NCBI GenBank assembly: GCA_016207465.1
Contig: JACQPP010000150.1
Coordinates: forward strand, 1 to 13,652
Length of the DNA: 13,652 nt
Direction: 5' to 3'
Source: Methanobacteriota archaeon
Lineage (GTDB): Archaea > Halobacteriota > Syntropharchaeia > JACQPP01
Part shown: one piece after another, positions 1 to 6,580 of the stretch
Layout of the letters: every line of letters begins with the position of its first letter
How positions within the stretch are numbered: position 1 is the stretch's first letter
Program-made: the position numbers and the translations under genes
The notes under the pieces: generated by a model
Told to the model about the DNA's origin: nothing
The model's input: only the letters and a program-made list of their open reading frames with translations
Databases searched by the model: none

Positions 1-44
1 ATTCTCAGGAGTCTCGTGGTCAAGGAGTTGTGTATAAGAGACAG
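1..44 (+). other. Illumina Nextera (Tn5) adapter remnant, non-genomic
   Basis: Bases 26-44 match the Tn5 mosaic end AGATGTGTATAAGAGACAG at 18 of 19 positions. Bases 11-25 begin GTCTCGTGG and align without gaps to the rest of the Nextera read-2 adapter, with a few mismatches. Bases 3-10 (TCTCAGGA) resemble, from memory, an i7 index (GCTCAGGA) with one mismatch. The whole stretch is therefore library adapter left at a contig end. Translated forward it gives the familiar MYKRQ artefact peptide; on the minus strand it adds a false tail to the S19e gene. Confidence 0.95.
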
Positions 45-487
45 CTCTCCGTGTGGGGTGCTTTCTTCTCGGCCGGGGGGGCTATCTGTCGGGCGAGGCT
101 GTCGAGGAGTTTGCGTCCGGCGGGGGAGATGATGCGGCCGGTCTTGGCTTTCTTCACGAGGCCGGCTTTCTCCATCTGCTGGAGGGCGTCGCGGATGAGG
201 GAGCCGCTGCCGCGGGCGTGGCGGGCGGCGGCGGAGCCCCGGCGCTCCTTGCCCCCGTAGTAGGTGGTGAGGCGGGAGACGCCGACGGGGCCGTCGAGGT
301 AGATGCGGCGGAGGATGGAGGCGCAGCGGGTGTGCCACCAGTTGGGGTCGCGGGGGGCGCGCTCGCGGTGGGCCCCGGTCTTGGCGAACTGGGCCCACTC
401 GGGGACGTGGAGTTTGTCGGAGGCGCGCAGGTGGTCGGAGAGGGCCCGGAGGAGGGGCTCCGCGGGGACATCGAAGGCGGTGGTCAT
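45..487 (-). CDS. rps19e: Small ribosomal subunit protein S19e, 3' end cut by adapter
   Basis: This is an archaeal/eukaryotic-type component of the 30S subunit; in eukaryotes the homologue is needed for small-subunit rRNA maturation. The 147 genomic residues show the family pattern: PEWAQFAKTG at about 29-38, the DPNWWHTR block at 47-54, ILRRIYLDGPVGVSRL at 58-73, YYGGKERRG at 76-84, GSGSLIRDALQQMEKAGLV at 93-111 and a C-terminal SPAGRKLLD at 121-129. Family members are about 150 residues, so little is missing. The stop codon is not genomic: residue 148 onward is read from adapter sequence. The ATG is preceded by GGGAGA about 6 nt upstream. The gene lies 27 nt downstream of rfcS on the same strand, so the two are probably co-transcribed. 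Identity is very secure. Confidence 0.94.
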
Positions 488-514
488 GTTCTCTCCCGAT
501 TGGCCCTCCGGGGG

Positions 515-1498
515 CTATAAACTCTTCTTCGCGGATTTGTCGGGTCCTGGCGCAGGGTGGACGACGAGGGCGGCGAGGAGGGCTTCGAGTTGGAGGCGTT
601 CGTCGGCCCCTTCGGTGATTCGGTAGTCGGTCTCTCCGATGCGGTCGATGAGTTGGGCGCGGCGGGGCTCGTCCACCTCCAGTTGGAGGGCCTGGCGGTG
701 GATGTGGCGGAGGAGGTCGGTGCCGCAGATGCCGGTGTCGAGGAGGCCACTGAGGGCCTCGCGGGCGCGGAGGAAGTCCCCGTGGAGGGCGGCCTGGAGC
801 ATCCCCTGGACCTCTTCGGGGCGGGGCTCGGCGTTGGTCTCGAAGACGGCCCGGGCGTCGATGGGGTGGTCGAGGGCGGCGGCGCTCTGGAGGGCGTTGA
901 TGGCGCGGCGGAGGTCGCCCTGGGCGACGGCGAGGAGGGCCCGCATTCCCTCGTCGGTGAGCTGGGTCTTCTCGTTCTGGGCGATGTGGCGGAGGCGCTT
1001 CTGGATGGCCTCCGGGGGGAGGGGGCGGAAGCGGTAGAGGGCGCAGCGGCTCTGGATGGGCTCCAGGATGCGGCCGGAGTAGTTGACGGAGAGGATGAAG
1101 CGGCAGTTGGCGGAGTATTGTTCCATGGTGCGGCGGAGGGCCGCCTGGGCGTCGGGGGTGAGCATGTCGGCCTCGTCGAGGAAGAGGGTGCGGAAGGCGG
1201 CCTGTCCGGCGGGGGAGGTGCGGGCGAAGTTCTTGATGTCCTCGCGGACCACCTCGATGCCGCGCTCGTCGGAGGCGTTGAGTTCGAGGAGGTTCTGTTC
1301 CCAGTCGTGGGGGAACATCTCGCGGACGAGGGCCCCGGCGCAGGCGGTCTTGCCGACCCCGGCGGGGCCGGCGAAGAGGAGGTGGGGCATGGTGGACTGC
1401 CGGGCGTAGGAGCGGAGGCGGGCCACGATGTCCTCCTGGCCCACGACCTCGGAGAGGCGGCGGGGGCGGTATTTCTCGGTCCAGATTTCGTTGGACAT
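515..1498 (-). CDS. rfcS: Replication factor C small subunit (clamp loader ATPase)
   Basis: This AAA+ subunit of the archaeal clamp loader, with the large subunit RfcL, opens the PCNA ring and loads it at primer-template junctions. The 327-residue protein starts MSNEIWTEKYRPRRL, the canonical RFC N-terminus. It has a Walker A motif GPAGVGKT (44-51), Walker B LFLDEAD (105-111), a sensor-1 asparagine in SVNYS (N139) and the diagnostic SRC arginine-finger motif (150-152), followed by lid and collar helices. Length is normal for the family. An in-frame ATG 12 codons upstream (1534) would add a Pro-rich stretch not expected in the family. The ATG at 1498 has AGGGGA 4 nt upstream and is preferred. 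The large subunit is not in the window. It diverges from ileS and runs into rps19e. Confidence 0.96.
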   Translation of the reverse strand: MSNEIWTEKYRPRRLSEVVGQEDIVARLRSYARQSTMPHLLFAGPAGVGKTACAGALVREMFPHDWEQNLLELNASDERGIEVVREDIKNFARTSPAGQAAFRTLFLDEADMLTPDAQAALRRTMEQYSANCRFILSVNYSGRILEPIQSRCALYRFRPLPPEAIQKRLRHIAQNEKTQLTDEGMRALLAVAQGDLRRAINALQSAAALDHPIDARAVFETNAEPRPEEVQGMLQAALHGDFLRAREALSGLLDTGICGTDLLRHIHRQALQLEVDEPRRAQLIDRIGETDYRITEGADERLQLEALLAALVVHPAPGPDKSAKKSL

Positions 1499-1572
1499 AG
1501 GGTCCCCTGGCCCTATGGGGGCCGGGTGGAACAAAAGATATACGTTCTGTGTATCTGAGTTTCCCCCGTCCC
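1499..1572. promoter_or_regulatory. Bidirectional promoter between rfcS and ileS
   Basis: The 74-nt gap has a single AT-rich block, AAAAGATATAC (1533-1543), in otherwise GC-rich sequence. Read on the plus strand its centre is about 35 nt before the ileS ATG, so a start about 25 nt downstream gives a nearly leaderless transcript. Read on the minus strand as GTATATCTTTT it is about 40 nt before the rfcS ATG, leaving a short leader with AGGGGA. One box may therefore serve both directions. This is inferred from position and composition only. Confidence 0.6.
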
Positions 1573-4500
1573 ATGGCTCCCCGGAAGTCGGAAAAACGCG
1601 CGCCAGGGAGGGCTCCGGTCCCGGGCGGTCTGGGTCCGCGGTATGAGCCGGGGCGGGTGGAGGCGGAGGTGTTGCGGCAGTGGGCCGAGGGGGGCATCTA
1701 CCGGCGGGTGCGGCGAGAGCGGGCGGGGGGGAGGCCGTTTTTCTTCGTGGATGGGCCGCCGTATACGACGGGGCGCATCCATCTGGGGACGGCGTGGAAC
1801 AAGATATTGAAGGACAGTGTGCTGCGGTTCCGCTCGATGCAGGGGCGGCGGGTGGTGGAGCGGGCGGGGTGGGACATGCATGGGCTCCCCATCGAGGTGA
1901 AGGTGGAGGAGACCCTGGGGTTCGGGTCGAAGAAGCAGATTGAGGAGTATGGGGTGGCGCGGTTTGTGGCCCGCTGCCAGGGGTTCGCCCTCCGGCACCG
2001 GGACGCGATGGCTGGGCAGTTCCAGAGGCTGGGGGCGTGGCTGGACTGGGAGAACCCCTATCAGACGGTGACCCCGGATTACCTGGAGGCCATCTGGTGG
2101 ACCCTGGCCCAGGCGGAGAAGCGGGGATTGTTGGAGGAGGGGTTGAGGGTGGTGAACTGGTGTCCTCGGTGCGAGACCGCCCTGGCGGAGGCCGAGGTGG
2201 AATACGTGGACCTCTCGGACCCCTCGGTGTATGTGCGGTTTCCCCTGGTGGAGCGGCCGGGGGTTTCGCTGGTAGTGTGGACCACGACCCCGTGGACCCT
2301 CCCCTCCAACCTGGCGGTGGCGGTGCACCCGGAGCACGAGTATGCGGAGGTCCAGGTCCCCGGGACGGGGGAGCCGGAGACTCTCATCCTCGCGGGGGCC
2401 CTCCAGGAGTCGGTGCTGGCGAAGGCGGGCATCACGGCGGCGGGGGCCGTGGTGATAGAGCGGTATCCGGGGAGCCGGTTGGCCGGTCTGCGCTACGCCC
2501 ATCCCCTCTCGGGCAAAATCCCGCGCCAGCGGGAGTTCGACCACCGGGTCCACACCGCCCCTTTCGTGACGCTCTCGGAGGGGACGGGGTGCGTCCATAT
2601 CGCCCCCGGGTTCGGGGAGGAGGACTTCGCCCTGGGCCGGCGGGTGGGCCTGCCGGTGTTCGCCCCGGTGGACGAGGCGGGGAGGTTCACCCCGGAGGCC
2701 GGGGATTACCGGGGGCGGGAGGTGCGGAAGGCCAACCGGGAGATTGTGGAGGACCTGCGGCAGGCGGGGGCGCTGCTCCACTCGGAGATGGTGGGGCACC
2801 GCTACGGGACCTGCTGGAGGTGCAAGACCCCCATCCTCTATCGGGCCACCCGGCAGTGGTTCCTGCGGGTCTCGGCCCTGCGGGAGGAGATGATGGCGGC
2901 CATCCGGGGGGTCCGCTGGGTCCCCGAGTGGGCGGGCTCGGAGCGGTTCGCCAACTTCGTGGGGGAATCGAGAGACTGGTGCATCTCCCGGCAGAGGTAC
3001 TGGGGGGCCCCCCTGCCCATCTGGAGGTGCGGGGCCTGCGGGAAGCGGCGGGTGGTGGGCGGCCTCGCCGAACTCCCCGGCGGCCGGAGGCTCCGGGGCC
3101 TCGATTTGCATGTGCCGCGCATCAACCGGGTGAAGTTCCCCTGCGCCTGCGGCTCCACCATGAGCCGGGTCCCGGATGTCTTCGACGTGTGGTTCGACTC
3201 GGCGGTGGCCTCCTGGGCCGCCCTCGGATACCCCGGCCGCCGGGAGGACTTCCGCAGGCTGTGGCCCGCTGACTTCATCACCGAGGGGCACGACCAGACC
3301 CGGGGGTGGTTCTTCTCCCAGCTGGGGGCCTCCATGGCCGCCTTCGGGAAAGCCCCCTACCGGACGGTGCTGATGCACGGGTTCACCCTGGACGAGCAGG
3401 GGCGGAAGATGTCCAAGAGCCTGGGAAACGTCATCGAGCCCGAGGAGGTCGTCAAGAAATACGGGGCCGACACCCTGCGCCTCTACGTGCTGGGGGCGAG
3501 CGCCCCCTGGGAGGACCTCCGCTTCTCCTGGGCCGAGGCCCAGGGGGCCTTCCGCACCCTGAACATCTACTGGAACGTGGTGCGCTTCGCCACCACGTAT
3601 ATGTCTCTGGATGGGTTTCGGCCCGGCGCATCCGGGCCGAAACCCAGATACCGCGTGGAGGACCGGTGGCTCCTGGCCCGCCTCCAGAGCCTGGTCGCGG
3701 AGGTCACCGGGGCCCTGGAGTCCTACCACCTCCACCGGGCCGCGCGGGCCCTGGAGAACTTCCTCCTCGAAGACCTCTCCCGCTGGTACATCCCCCTGGT
3801 GAGGCCCCGCACCTGGGCCGGAGGCCGCGACCCCGACACCCGGGGGGCCTACGAGACCCTCCACCGGGCCCTCGACACCCTCAACCTCCTCCTGGCCCCC
3901 CTGGTCCCCTTCCTGGCGGAGCAAGTCCACCGGAGCCTCCCCGGGGCCCGCGGCCCATCGGTCCACCTCCGGGACTGGCCCCGGCCCGAGAAGAGACACC
4001 AGGACACGGAACTGGAGTCCCAGATGGCGGTGGCGCGGCAGGCGGTGGAGGCCGCCTGGAAGGCCCGCCAGAGGGCGGGGCGCAAACTCCGCTGGCCCAT
4101 CTCCCGGGTGGTGGCGGCCCCCGGGACCCCGGAGGCGGCCCGGGCCCTCCGGAGGCTCGACCTCCTCCTGCGGGAGCAGACCAACGCCAAGCAGAGCCAT
4201 ATCCTGGAGCCCGGCGAGGCCTGGACCGAACTGGGGCTGGAGGCCACCCCCGACCCCGCGAAACTCGGACCCCTCTTCCGCCAGCAGGCCCCGGAGGCGG
4301 CGGCCCGGCTCAAGGCCATGGAGCCCCGCGGCCTCCAGAAGTCCCTGGCCGTAGGGGTGTCTGGGGTGGAGGTGCTGGGGAAGACCGTGACCGCCGACAT
4401 GGTCTCCTTCCAGGAGACCCTCCCCGAGGGGGTGGCGGTGGAGGCCTTCCCCGGGGGACGCATCTACGTGGACGGCCGGGTCTCCCCCGAGCTGGAGGCC

Positions 4501-4806
4501 GAGGGCTACGCCCGGGAACTCATCCGCCGCATCCAGGAGATGCGCAAGGAGCAGGACCTCCCCCTCGAGGCCCCCATCCGGGCCACCCTCCACATCTCCG
4601 AGCCCCATGTCCTCGAGATGCTCCAAGGGGGCCCCTGGCTCGACCTCATCCGCCGCGAAACCCGCGCCGCAGCCCTGGAGTTCAGCACCCCCAAGAGAGG
4701 ATTCCGGAGAGAATGGGACCTGGAGGAGTGGAAAGCCACCATCGGAATCGAGCTCCTCCCTCGAAAGCCCGCCCCAAAAGGACAGAGAAGCAGTAGGAGC
4801 CGGTAG
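1573..4806 (+). CDS. ileS: Isoleucyl-tRNA synthetase, archaeal/eukaryotic type
   Basis: This class I aminoacyl-tRNA synthetase charges tRNA-Ile and edits mis-activated valine. The 1077-residue protein has the HIGH-type signature HLGT (70-73) after PPYTTGRI and a perfect KMSKS (612-616) before LGN. The CP1 editing domain shows WTTTPWTLPSN (236-246) and GTGCVHIAPGFGEEDF. Cysteine pairs suggest zinc sites: C197/C200, C414/C417, and C486/C489 with C524/C526. A tRNA-binding helical domain and a long C-terminal region follow. Length fits archaeal IleRS. The ATG at 1573 has no Shine-Dalgarno sequence and sits where a near-leaderless start is expected. An in-frame GTG at 1549 would add 8 residues. 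The first half uses mostly G-ending codons and the second half mostly C-ending ones (see findings). Confidence 0.97.
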   Translation: MAPRKSEKRAPGRAPVPGGLGPRYEPGRVEAEVLRQWAEGGIYRRVRRERAGGRPFFFVDGPPYTTGRIHLGTAWNKILKDSVLRFRSMQGRRVVERAGWDMHGLPIEVKVEETLGFGSKKQIEEYGVARFVARCQGFALRHRDAMAGQFQRLGAWLDWENPYQTVTPDYLEAIWWTLAQAEKRGLLEEGLRVVNWCPRCETALAEAEVEYVDLSDPSVYVRFPLVERPGVSLVVWTTTPWTLPSNLAVAVHPEHEYAEVQVPGTGEPETLILAGALQESVLAKAGITAAGAVVIERYPGSRLAGLRYAHPLSGKIPRQREFDHRVHTAPFVTLSEGTGCVHIAPGFGEEDFALGRRVGLPVFAPVDEAGRFTPEAGDYRGREVRKANREIVEDLRQAGALLHSEMVGHRYGTCWRCKTPILYRATRQWFLRVSALREEMMAAIRGVRWVPEWAGSERFANFVGESRDWCISRQRYWGAPLPIWRCGACGKRRVVGGLAELPGGRRLRGLDLHVPRINRVKFPCACGSTMSRVPDVFDVWFDSAVASWAALGYPGRREDFRRLWPADFITEGHDQTRGWFFSQLGASMAAFGKAPYRTVLMHGFTLDEQGRKMSKSLGNVIEPEEVVKKYGADTLRLYVLGASAPWEDLRFSWAEAQGAFRTLNIYWNVVRFATTYMSLDGFRPGASGPKPRYRVEDRWLLARLQSLVAEVTGALESYHLHRAARALENFLLEDLSRWYIPLVRPRTWAGGRDPDTRGAYETLHRALDTLNLLLAPLVPFLAEQVHRSLPGARGPSVHLRDWPRPEKRHQDTELESQMAVARQAVEAAWKARQRAGRKLRWPISRVVAAPGTPEAARALRRLDLLLREQTNAKQSHILEPGEAWTELGLEATPDPAKLGPLFRQQAPEAAARLKAMEPRGLQKSLAVGVSGVEVLGKTVTADMVSFQETLPEGVAVEAFPGGRIYVDGRVSPELEAEGYARELIRRIQEMRKEQDLPLEAPIRATLHISEPHVLEMLQGGPWLDLIRRETRAAALEFSTPKRGFRREWDLEEWKATIGIELLPRKPAPKGQRSSRSR

Positions 4807-4845
4807 GGCTTGTATATAAACCGATTTGCAGGAGAAACCGGGGTC

Positions 4846-4880
4846 AAGTTTATATGCCCTCTTAAAGCGCATATATACTT
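4846..4880. repeat. 12-bp inverted repeat over two TATA-like boxes
   Basis: The left arm AAGTTTATATGC (4846-4857) and right arm GCATATATACTT (4869-4880) are reverse complements at 11 of 12 positions, separated by 11 nt (CCTCTTAAAGC). Each arm contains a TATA-like core, so the element could be a pair of opposed promoter boxes or a dimeric repressor site. The repeat is directly visible; the function is inferred. Confidence 0.6.
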
Positions 4881-4896
4881 CCCTGAGAAATATCGC

Positions 4897-4909
4897 CGTG
4901 TTTAACACG
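4897..4909. repeat. 13-bp perfect palindrome, candidate operator
   Basis: CGTGTT (4897-4902), centre T, AACACG (4904-4909) form perfect 6-bp arms, about 100 nt upstream of the gene at 5008. The size and symmetry suit a dimeric helix-turn-helix regulator. No transcript or binding evidence is available. Confidence 0.45.
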
Positions 4910-5007
4910 ATTATTCTCGACTTAAGAATGGTTGCGAATAGTTTCGCGAATCCTTTAAGTCATGAAACGACCCGGATAGCCTGGGAAGTGGGAGATGGGG
5001 GGAGCGG

Positions 5008-5706
5008 ATGGGAGCCTCCGCGAATAGGACGAACGCCATGATAACCACCCAAACGGAAACCCCGGCGGGCGCGCCGCCCATGACCAGCGATGGCTGGTCC
5101 ACCCTGAGGACCCAGTTGGCCCATGAGTACCCGGATGCCAAGTATCCCGGTTTCGTGGAGCGGCTGGAGAAGCTCTACCACGCCACCGAGAACCTCGACA
5201 TCGTGAAGACCCTGGGCTCGCGGCTGAAGGGCCAGCGTGAGCTGGCGGAGATGGCCCTGGCGGCGGTCTCCAAGAGCGCGGAGCGGCCGGTGGCCCGCCA
5301 GCAGGTGATGAACCTCCTCGCCGAGGGGCGGGTGGACGGGGCCTACAACGCGGCCCTGGCCCACAGTTTCGTGGAGGAGCCCGACGACGCCCAGACCGTG
5401 AGCGAACTCATCCAGGGGCGCCAGGTGGACTACGCCCTCTACTATGCCGATGCCTGCCAGAAACTCCGGGATGTCCCCGGGGGCAAGCAGGTGCTCCGGC
5501 AGATGCGGGACAAGCGGCGGTTCCTCTTCATCAGCGACGTGGCCGACGCCCTCGCCAAGGTCAAGGAGTGGCCCGACGCCATCCGCGAACTCGTCCAGAT
5601 GGCCGAGGAGGAGAAATACGCCCTCCTCCGCGAGGCCGCCCAGAAGCTGGAGGCCAAGAAACTCGAGGAGAAGCGGGCCCTCCAGGCCAGCGGCGGCGGC
5701 CCCTAA
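5008..5706 (+). CDS. Unrecognised all-helical protein, 232 residues
   Basis: I do not recognise this family. The protein is soluble, with no signal peptide or membrane segment. After a low-complexity Thr/Pro/Ala N-terminus (about residues 1-25) it is predicted to be almost entirely helical. Ala/Leu-rich helices at about 30-190 resemble the antiparallel helix pairs of TPR- or HEAT-like scaffolds, and a charged Lys/Glu helix closes the protein before GGGP. No catalytic motif is visible. The ATG at 5008 has GGGGGAG only a few bases upstream. An in-frame ATG at 5038 would remove 10 residues and is also possible. It stands alone, downstream of an AT-rich regulatory region, and converges with the SAM hydroxide adenosyltransferase gene across 21 nt. 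Codon use matches the neighbours, supporting a real gene. Confidence 0.8.
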   Translation: MGASANRTNAMITTQTETPAGAPPMTSDGWSTLRTQLAHEYPDAKYPGFVERLEKLYHATENLDIVKTLGSRLKGQRELAEMALAAVSKSAERPVARQQVMNLLAEGRVDGAYNAALAHSFVEEPDDAQTVSELIQGRQVDYALYYADACQKLRDVPGGKQVLRQMRDKRRFLFISDVADALAKVKEWPDAIRELVQMAEEEKYALLREAAQKLEAKKLEEKRALQASGGGP

Positions 5707-5727
5707 CAATCCATTCATCTGCGGATT

Positions 5728-6504
5728 TTAACCAGTGATCTTCAATACGACTCGGTCGCCCTCTTTGGAGCCGAAGCGCTCGGCGGCGCTCCCCCGGTTC
5801 ACGGATATCTCGAGGGTGTCGTGGCTGCCGACGAGCACCAGGGGCTCCCCTCGGGGGGCGTCCCCGTAGTTGCGGAGGAAGGGGAGTTTCTGGCCGAAGA
5901 CCTCCAGGGTGTCCCGGAGCCGGAGGCGTCCCCCCACGGCCCGGATGGGGATGTTGGTGATGAGGTTGCCGGTGGGGTCGATGTAGATGATTTCCCCCCA
6001 GATTCCCCCGGTCTCCACCTTGTAGGTGTCGATGTCGAGGCGCTCGAAGTCGGAGATGGGGCTCCCCAGGGCCTCCGGCTTCTCGCCGCGGGAGAGGCGG
6101 GCCGCCGCCGGGGCCAGGATGTCCCGCCCGTGGAAGGCATGGATGATGTCGGGCGGGGGCTCCAGGTCAATCTGGTAGACCTGGAAGTCGCCCAGGCTCC
6201 GGGCGGCGGGGTGGAGGAGTCCGTTGTCGGGCCCCAGGAGGTAGGTGGTCCCCGTCCCCCGGTTCACCACCACCGCCAGGGCCCGCTTGCCCCCGGAGCC
6301 CCCGGGGTCAATGGCGGCGAGGTGGACCGCGTCGTAGGGGTAGTGGCGCACCACGCTCCGCAGGAGGAAGGCCCCCTCCTTGAGGTTGCGGACCCGGCTG
6401 GAGAGGTCCACAATCTGCACCTGTGGGTTCACCCGCAGAATCTCCCCCTTGACCTCCGCGAGATAAGTCTCCCCGAAGTCTGTGAGCAGGGTGATGACCG
6501 CCAT
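5728..6504 (-). CDS. SAM hydroxide adenosyltransferase (DUF62 family)
   Basis: Members of this family are related to the SAM-dependent fluorinase and chlorinase but use water/hydroxide to split S-adenosylmethionine into adenosine and methionine. The physiological role in archaea is uncertain. The 258-residue protein has the expected layout: SAM-contacting TDFG (8-11), DP motif at 66-67, GPDNGLL (91-97), FHGRD (124-128), then a C-terminal barrel with GNLITNIP and SVNRG. The Asp-Arg-His triad of the hydrolytic branch can be placed at D66, R74 and H125. The Asp-to-His spacing of 59 matches the archaeal prototype as I recall it. The Asp-to-Arg spacing looks one residue longer because of a Gly/Ser-rich turn. 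It is divergent from the coiled-coil gene across 76 nt. There is no Shine-Dalgarno, suggesting a near-leaderless mRNA. Confidence 0.92.
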   Translation of the reverse strand: MAVITLLTDFGETYLAEVKGEILRVNPQVQIVDLSSRVRNLKEGAFLLRSVVRHYPYDAVHLAAIDPGGSGGKRALAVVVNRGTGTTYLLGPDNGLLHPAARSLGDFQVYQIDLEPPPDIIHAFHGRDILAPAAARLSRGEKPEALGSPISDFERLDIDTYKVETGGIWGEIIYIDPTGNLITNIPIRAVGGRLRLRDTLEVFGQKLPFLRNYGDAPRGEPLVLVGSHDTLEISVNRGSAAERFGSKEGDRVVLKITG

Positions 6505-6580
6505 GGGCCTGGGAGGATAGGCGGCGGGAGGTGATGAAAGTATTTCGGCTGGCGTCGCCCCCTATCTCTGGAGACCCCCC
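6505..6580. promoter_or_regulatory. Bidirectional promoter with one shared AT-rich box
   Basis: The only AT-rich block in this 76-nt gap is GAAAGTATTTCGG (6536-6548). Read forward it is about 40 nt before the ATG at 6581, which also has GGAG about 7 nt upstream (6570-6573). Read in reverse as CCGAAATACTTTC it is about 38 nt before the ATG at 6504, giving a roughly 12-nt leader without a ribosome binding site. The layout repeats that of the rfcS/ileS promoter. Confidence 0.55.

Larger units (their letters stand above)
4807..5007. promoter_or_regulatory. AT-rich intergenic region with TATA-like boxes and inverted repeats
   Basis: This 201-nt stretch holds no convincing gene. It contains TATA-like sequences TGTATATAAA (4811-4820), GTTTATATG (4848-4856), CATATATAC (4870-4878) and CCTTTAAG (4952-4959). 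It also contains two inverted repeats listed separately and an 8-bp palindrome TTCGCGAA (4943-4950). The gene at 5008 reads away from it on the plus strand, so the region most likely holds that gene's promoter and operators. A small non-coding RNA is possible but nothing shows it directly. No clear terminator for ileS is seen. Confidence 0.6.

Noticed and set aside
30..260. Short plus-strand frame beginning MYKRQ
   Set aside because: The start codon lies in the Tn5 mosaic end, so it is a known adapter artefact.
557..1558. 333-codon open frame on the plus strand opposite rfcS
   Set aside because: It is Gly/Glu/Val-rich without any motif, while the minus strand has unmistakable clamp-loader motifs.
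1513..4908. 1131-codon open frame on the minus strand opposite ileS
   Set aside because: It is antisense to a certain ileS gene. Its translation is a low-complexity Gly/Pro/His/Arg-rich string typical of an opposite-strand shadow in GC-rich DNA.
4826..5041. Possible 71-codon gene in the ileS downstream gap
   Set aside because: It has no ribosome binding site or suitably placed promoter. Its composition shifts halfway, and it overlaps the start of the gene at 5008.
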